Shown: in pieces, positions 60,471 through 64,000 of the stretch
Position numbering within the stretch: position 1 is the stretch's first letter
How the letters are laid out: each line of letters opens with the position of its first letter
NCBI RefSeq assembly: GCF_003265705.1
Contig: NW_020312902.1
Coordinates: 13,192,669-13,256,668, forward strand
Origin: Callorhinus ursinus
Lineage: Eukaryota > Chordata > Mammalia > Carnivora > Otariidae
DNA: 64,000 bases
Reading direction: 5' to 3'
Notes under the pieces: generated by a model
What the model saw: the letters and a program-made list of their open reading frames with translations, nothing else
Told to the model about the DNA's origin: nothing
Database searches by the model: none
Made by a program: the position numbers and the translations under genes

Positions 60471-60472
60471 AT
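60139..60472 (+). mobile_element. CAN SINE with expanded tetranucleotide tail
   Basis: Diverged head 'gggatgcctaggtagctcagtcag', body 'agctcaggtcatgatctcgg', CT tail, then (AGAT)n and (AAAT)n from about 60331 with ten N at 60379-60388. Duplication atcacatcatt (60128-60138) and atcacaccatt (60473-60483) shows the whole array grew from the SINE's own tail. Confidence 0.93.
60331..60472. repeat. (AGAT)n/(AAAT)n microsatellite with assembly gap
   Basis: Two adjoining tetranucleotide blocks in a SINE tail. Length across the N run is unknown. Confidence 0.97.
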
Positions 60473-60639
60473 ATCACACCATTACTGCTCCTCAAACATG
60501 TTTCTCTGACATGGTCCAACAAAGGGTGAGGCCATCTCCCGGCTCTGGAATCAGAAAGCTTCTCTTCTTCTCATTCCCACTACATACATACTATTAGTCA
60601 CCAATTCTACCATTCAACTTCCCAAGTAACCGTTGACTC

Positions 60640-61110
60640 TTTCCTCTTCGAGATCTTGTTACCTCTGGTCTGGAGAACTGCAGTAGTCTTTTAACTGGTC
60701 ATCTTTTGTGAAATTTCTCCCCCACCCTATTCACTTCCCACCTCAGCAGCCCATCCTCTGTACTGTTACCAGATTGGGTTTCTGAATATAAATCTATTGT
60801 CAGCATTTTTTTCCTTAAATAAGAAAGCATTTTTCCAATTCCCAGTGCTTAGTGGGTGTCTGTCGGACTTCTGTGACCTTCTCCGATCCTTCATGAGCTG
60901 CCCTAACCATCCTAGCTCAAGTCCAGCCGCACCGGCCTTACAACTTGTAGAATGGCTACACTAAACTCTGCCATTTCCCCAATATGTTGTGCTTTTTCAA
61001 TAGTCCATGGCTTTGCACACACTGTTCATTCTACCTGAAAGACACCATCCTCTGTTAACTGTTATGTATCCTTTAAAACTGAGCTCAAGTATTCCCCGTA
61101 AAGACTATCG
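60640..61110 (+). mobile_element. L2-like remnant
   Basis: 'cttctccgatccttcatgagctgccctaacc', 'ttgcacacactgttcattctacctgaaagacacc' and 'cctttaaaactgagctcaagtattccc' follow the L2 3' end. Confidence 0.7.
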
Positions 61111-61823
61111 TAATAGCTCACAAGTACTTAACGAATCACAAATAACGTGCTAAGCTTGCGTTTCCCTGGATAGAGTGAATAATACTTTTCTCCGTGCTCC
61201 ATGCTGGCCATGCCTCTGCCATAGAACTAGTCACATGTTAGACTCACCTCTACATTTGAAAACCCATGCTGCATTTGTCATTATGTTCTAGTGCCTTGTT
61301 CTGAGCAAAGGGTTAACAAAACCCTTTCAAAGCTCTCTAAGGCCAATCTGACCTTGGGTTAACTCTAGAGCTCTACTACCCTGATGGCATGTTCTGTTTT
61401 CTGGCCTGTAGCCTTCGGATTGTCATGTATAGTCAATGGTGGTCTTGTGAGTCTGAATACCTGGTTAAGAAACCCCCTTGGTGGGCAAAGAACAAGCCTA
61501 GTGAATGAGATTTGTATACACTCAATGAGTGCTCCCTCCATTAGTTCTTTAAAGGGGTCCAGCTCTTGTCTTAGAAAAATTCGGTATAAAGAGAGGGCTA
61601 ATTATCATTCCCAAACACTGGTTCCTGTCTGTCTGTCTCTCCCCCCACCCCCCTTCCCTCCATCCTTCCTTCACCCTCCTAATTCTTATCTTTCTTTTGA
61701 CAGAAAGATAATCCTTATATAACTGTAGAATGGTGCTTTTAACCCATGAAAATTTATTCGGGATAGACCATTTGGTTCTTTTCTTTACCTAATAACATGT
61801 AAGCAAAGATAAAGCCGACTTAC

Positions 61824-61936
61824 TTTAACCAAAGCTCTCTTGATGACATTGCCAATATCTTGCCTCCACTCAGGAATGTCAGGGTTGTGGTAATCCAGGT
61901 TTGGAGAGAATGACAAGAGTTGGGACTGGAAATATT
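61824..61936 (-). CDS. SORCS3: SORCS3 coding exon (probably exon 22), membrane-proximal ectodomain
   Basis: 113 bp: two bases complete Glu, followed by 37 codons; leaves in phase 0. Acceptor ccttgcag|AATATT, donor GTTAAA|GTAAGT. It encodes YFQSQLLSFSPNLDYHNPD and then IPEWRQDIGNVIKRALVK. This is the stretch after the PKD domain that is shared by SorCS receptors. The intron upstream is about 1.4 kb and the one downstream about 4.2 kb. Confidence 0.93.
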
Positions 61937-63326
61937 CTGCAAGGATAGAGGGTGTGTGAGTGGGACTGAGAGAGGGGTGGCGGACTGGCAGATGCTTTAG
62001 GGAAAGGGTCCACTCTTCCATGTGGCCTCAGCTAAAATCCCTTCCTATTGGCGTGTTTCTTGGCTTCTGAAAGAAGGTGGGATTTGGTGACTGGGAGGGG
62101 GGCTTTATGCTCCTACCATGGGTAGGAGTTCCTAGCATCTTAAGCCCTTCTTCTGGCAAAAGAATATTCCTTGAAATGAAAGACAAGTATGAAACCCCAG
62201 AAGAAGGAGGTATTTGCTACTGGTGATGGTATCATGTGGAGCCAATGATAAAGCATTGACAAGCTGGGCTTGGTTGGAAGGGGGCCTTGCCACTTGTCCT
62301 CCCCTGGGTTCCTCTGACCTTCCTCCTAGAAACTATCTCAGGGGATTAGATCGAAATCCTGTGTGTAGGGTGTGGGTAATGTTCAGTTTCTTGACCCAGT
62401 TGGTGGGTACACACGTCTGTTTACTTTGTGGTAAGTCATGAAACTAAACACTTGTGATGTGTGCACTCTTCTGTATTAAATTTACATTTAATTGAAAAAA
62501 GTCCTCCAGGTACCTGATGAGAGAGCCAGAGTATCAAATTTGCAGAGATGTAGGAAAAGGCGCTACCTGAAGTGAGGTTGAAGAAATATGTTCTGAGTCA
62601 GAGGATCACATACCTTAGTACAACTTTTTAGAAAGCCCCAGGTATAGTGGCAGTCTTTAGAGGCCCGGGGGAGGTTGTGTGGAATGGTGCTCGGAGCAAA
62701 ACTTGATTTAAAATAAATTTAATAATTAGGAATGGCTTTCTGGATTGAGAACAGGATAGTGGCCTTATTATCCACTCTTCTTTCTAGTTCTGCCCTCATA
62801 TTCTTAGCCTTACTCTTGAAGCTTTGCAGCCAAGGATGTTAGAATTTTCCAACAATTGGAATATGTACTTCATCTCAGTAACTCAGCCTTTAGTTCTGCA
62901 AGGTCAGGGAACCATGACTCCTCTTTTGAAATCACTGGTCCCCGTGGTCACAAAGGGTCGGTGCTGCATACATATTGTAGATACCTCAGCAGGACATCGG
63001 ATCTAGATGCTTTATGATAGTCTTTCCAGTTTAGCATCCTTCAACTTATGATATGTGTTTGTCTAATGAGAACCTGATCAGGATGTGATACAGATACATC
63101 TTAGGGAATAAGAGATGCTTGTCTATGCCCATGTGTGCCAGTTTCTCTTACAGCCTCAGTGTCTATTCAGGAGCAAGGTAGAAAGTATGTTTGGAAAATT
63201 CTGGTTGACCTACATAATTTTCCCTAGCCTGGGGAATTGCCAAAGCAGTCAGGCGTTGCCATGAGGGTAGGCAGAGGGGATTGGTTGGGCAGGAGGGAGC
63301 ATCACAGAACAACTTTCAGGGCTTAC
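61937..63326 (-). other. SORCS3: SORCS3 intron, 1.4 kb
   Basis: GT-AG intron with no repeat I can name and no further exon. Confidence 0.7.
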
Positions 63327-63450
63327 CATGCACAGCAATGTCTTTTGTGTCCTGAATAAGGGCATTCCCTGCAGCCACCTGGACAGTGATGGTGTTAGTG
63401 CCTTCGGCCAGGAACGTGAAGGAAATGCTGCTGTCCAAGGTGATGAAGGG
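63327..63450 (-). CDS. SORCS3: SORCS3 coding exon (probably exon 21), end of PKD region
   Basis: 124 bp, 41 codons plus one base; enters in phase 0 and leaves in phase 1. Acceptor tgttttttag precedes CCC TTC ATC; donor CATG|GTAAGC. The translation starts PFITLDSSISFTFLAEG and ends DIAVH, a beta-strand-rich stretch (NTITVQVAAGNALIQDT) typical of the last strands of a PKD/Ig-like fold in the lumenal domain. The codon split at the end (G|AA, Glu) is completed by the exon at 61824-61936. This is the most 5' exon seen; earlier exons are outside the window. Confidence 0.93.
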
Positions 63451-64000
63451 CTAAAAAACAGAAGGAGAAATGCTCATTTAGTCCTCTGTGGGATATCAGA
63501 TTTTCTTCCTTTCTTACAAATCTCAGACTGTCACAAATCTGCGTGGTATTTGTGTGTCCCCAAGGGATCCTAACTTGAAACAAGAAAAAAGAAAAGGGCT
63601 TTTCATAGCTTCAAAAAACTGTGATTATATCCAGTATCCAGGAAGAGTATTAATATCCTTGAAATACGCTGTAAAATGTAATCCCGAAAGATGAAGATAA
63701 GACTGGACACTCTGGATTTTGCAAGTCACTCTGTTCCTTCTCCTGGGGCAAAGTAGAAGCAACATTTGTAACCTATTCCAGCTGGCTCTGGGAATAGATC
63801 ATTTATTTTTCTTCTCCTCCAATATTCTGTGTCACTTTATTTCCTCCTGTATTCCACTGGACTACAAGACCTTTCAGAGAGGTGGTCACATTTTATTTAC
63901 TTCTGTCTCATCCATCCTGGCACATTACTTTCCTACAGTAGAATATATATGTTAGTTGGATGCATGGTCCAATCACTGGCATTTTGCTTTATTATATCTG
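63451..64000 (-). other. SORCS3: SORCS3 intron, truncated by window edge
   Basis: Sequence upstream of the exon at 63327-63450; no second exon is seen before the window ends. Confidence 0.6.

Larger units (their letters stand above)
57597..61823 (-). other. SORCS3: SORCS3 intron, 4.2 kb, with repeats
   Basis: Holds an old L1-like fragment (58140-58500), L2-like sequence (58690-59050 and 60640-61110) and one CAN SINE (60139-60472) whose tail grew into a tetranucleotide array with an assembly gap. No additional exon recognised. Confidence 0.7.
46452..64000 (-). other. SORCS3: SORCS3 gene, 3' part (partial at right edge)
   Basis: Sortilin-related VPS10-domain receptor, a neuronal type I membrane protein of the sortilin family that sorts cargo in the endosome/Golgi system and at synapses. 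Seven exons were assembled from GT-AG sites; the spliced coding part is 801 bp, exactly 266 codons plus stop, and reads as continuous SorCS protein. The identity rests on the cytoplasmic tail (KIPWINIYAQVQ, FTEPEELLDKELDTRVIG, terminal NCTSV). From memory this tail is that of SORCS3; SORCS1 and SORCS2 tails differ. The N-terminal signal peptide, VPS10 propeller and start of the PKD region lie beyond 64000. If the gene has 27 exons as in human, these are exons 21-27. No promoter or CpG island is visible, as expected for a gene end. Confidence 0.95.

Noticed and set aside
5006..60472. SINE heads as functional tRNA-Lys genes
   Set aside because: They carry tRNA-derived promoter-like wording but not a full cloverleaf, and are followed by the SINE body and tail.
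60298..60522. ORF rich in Ser-Ile-Tyr-Leu
   Set aside because: Reverse translation of the AGAT/AAAT array of a SINE tail.
1..64000. CRISPR array, operon or phage-like structure
   Set aside because: Interspersed direct repeats here are CAN SINEs and microsatellites with mammalian features. The exons have GT-AG introns, so prokaryotic structures do not apply.
63451..64000. A further upstream SORCS3 exon
   Set aside because: No open frame with acceptor and donor of the right phase that reads as PKD or VPS10 sequence was found before the window edge.

Overview
The window is nuclear DNA of a carnivoran mammal. The best species clue is a set of thirteen tRNA-Lys-type CAN SINEs (heads reading 'cctgggtggctcagttggttaag', bodies with 'ggctcaggtcatgatc', CT-rich then A-rich tails), most with recognisable target-site duplications. 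The dog-specific SINEC2A type is not seen. Together with a carnivore-type LINE-1 this suggests an arctoid (bear, seal or mustelid group) rather than a dog or cat. The species cannot be fixed from the sequence alone. Two 10-N assembly gaps sit inside microsatellites.

One protein-coding gene is present: the 3' end of SORCS3, a VPS10-domain sorting receptor of neurons, on the minus strand from about 46452 to the right edge. Seven coding exons were placed by hand from splice sites (63327-63450, 61824-61936, 57465-57596, 55632-55731, 54514-54619, 49065-49225, 48267-48331). They total 801 bp, which is 266 codons plus TAA with every splice phase closing. They encode the end of the PKD region, the membrane-proximal ectodomain, the single transmembrane helix and the whole cytoplasmic tail, ending in a PDZ-type T-S-V terminus. 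A 3'UTR of about 1.8 kb follows, with an AATAAA at 46468-46473 (minus strand). The exons for the signal peptide, VPS10 propeller and most of the PKD region lie outside the window.

Positions 1-46450 are intergenic (downstream of SORCS3) and hold no gene I can support. This part is mainly transposon history: a 5-kb, 5'-truncated, mutationally dead L1 (9339-14403) beside a SINE, both inside an old hAT-type DNA transposon (8685-15340); an ancient L1 (25900-28850) hosting a MaLR LTR and a SINE; a twin-primed (5'-inverted) L1 (31037-31520); several MLT1-like LTRs; MER5-like, MIR-like and L2-like remnants; and a probable solo retroviral LTR with an intact-looking promoter (about 42343-42744, minus strand). 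Some stretches without recognisable repeats are rich in homeodomain-like TAATTA sites and may be conserved regulatory elements of the SORCS3 gene desert.

I find no evidence for a new gene system. The most useful leads are the LTR promoter, the nested transposon locus, the homeodomain-motif clusters, a possible intron-retention isoform of the SORCS3 tail, and two SINEs with perfect target-site duplications that may be young.
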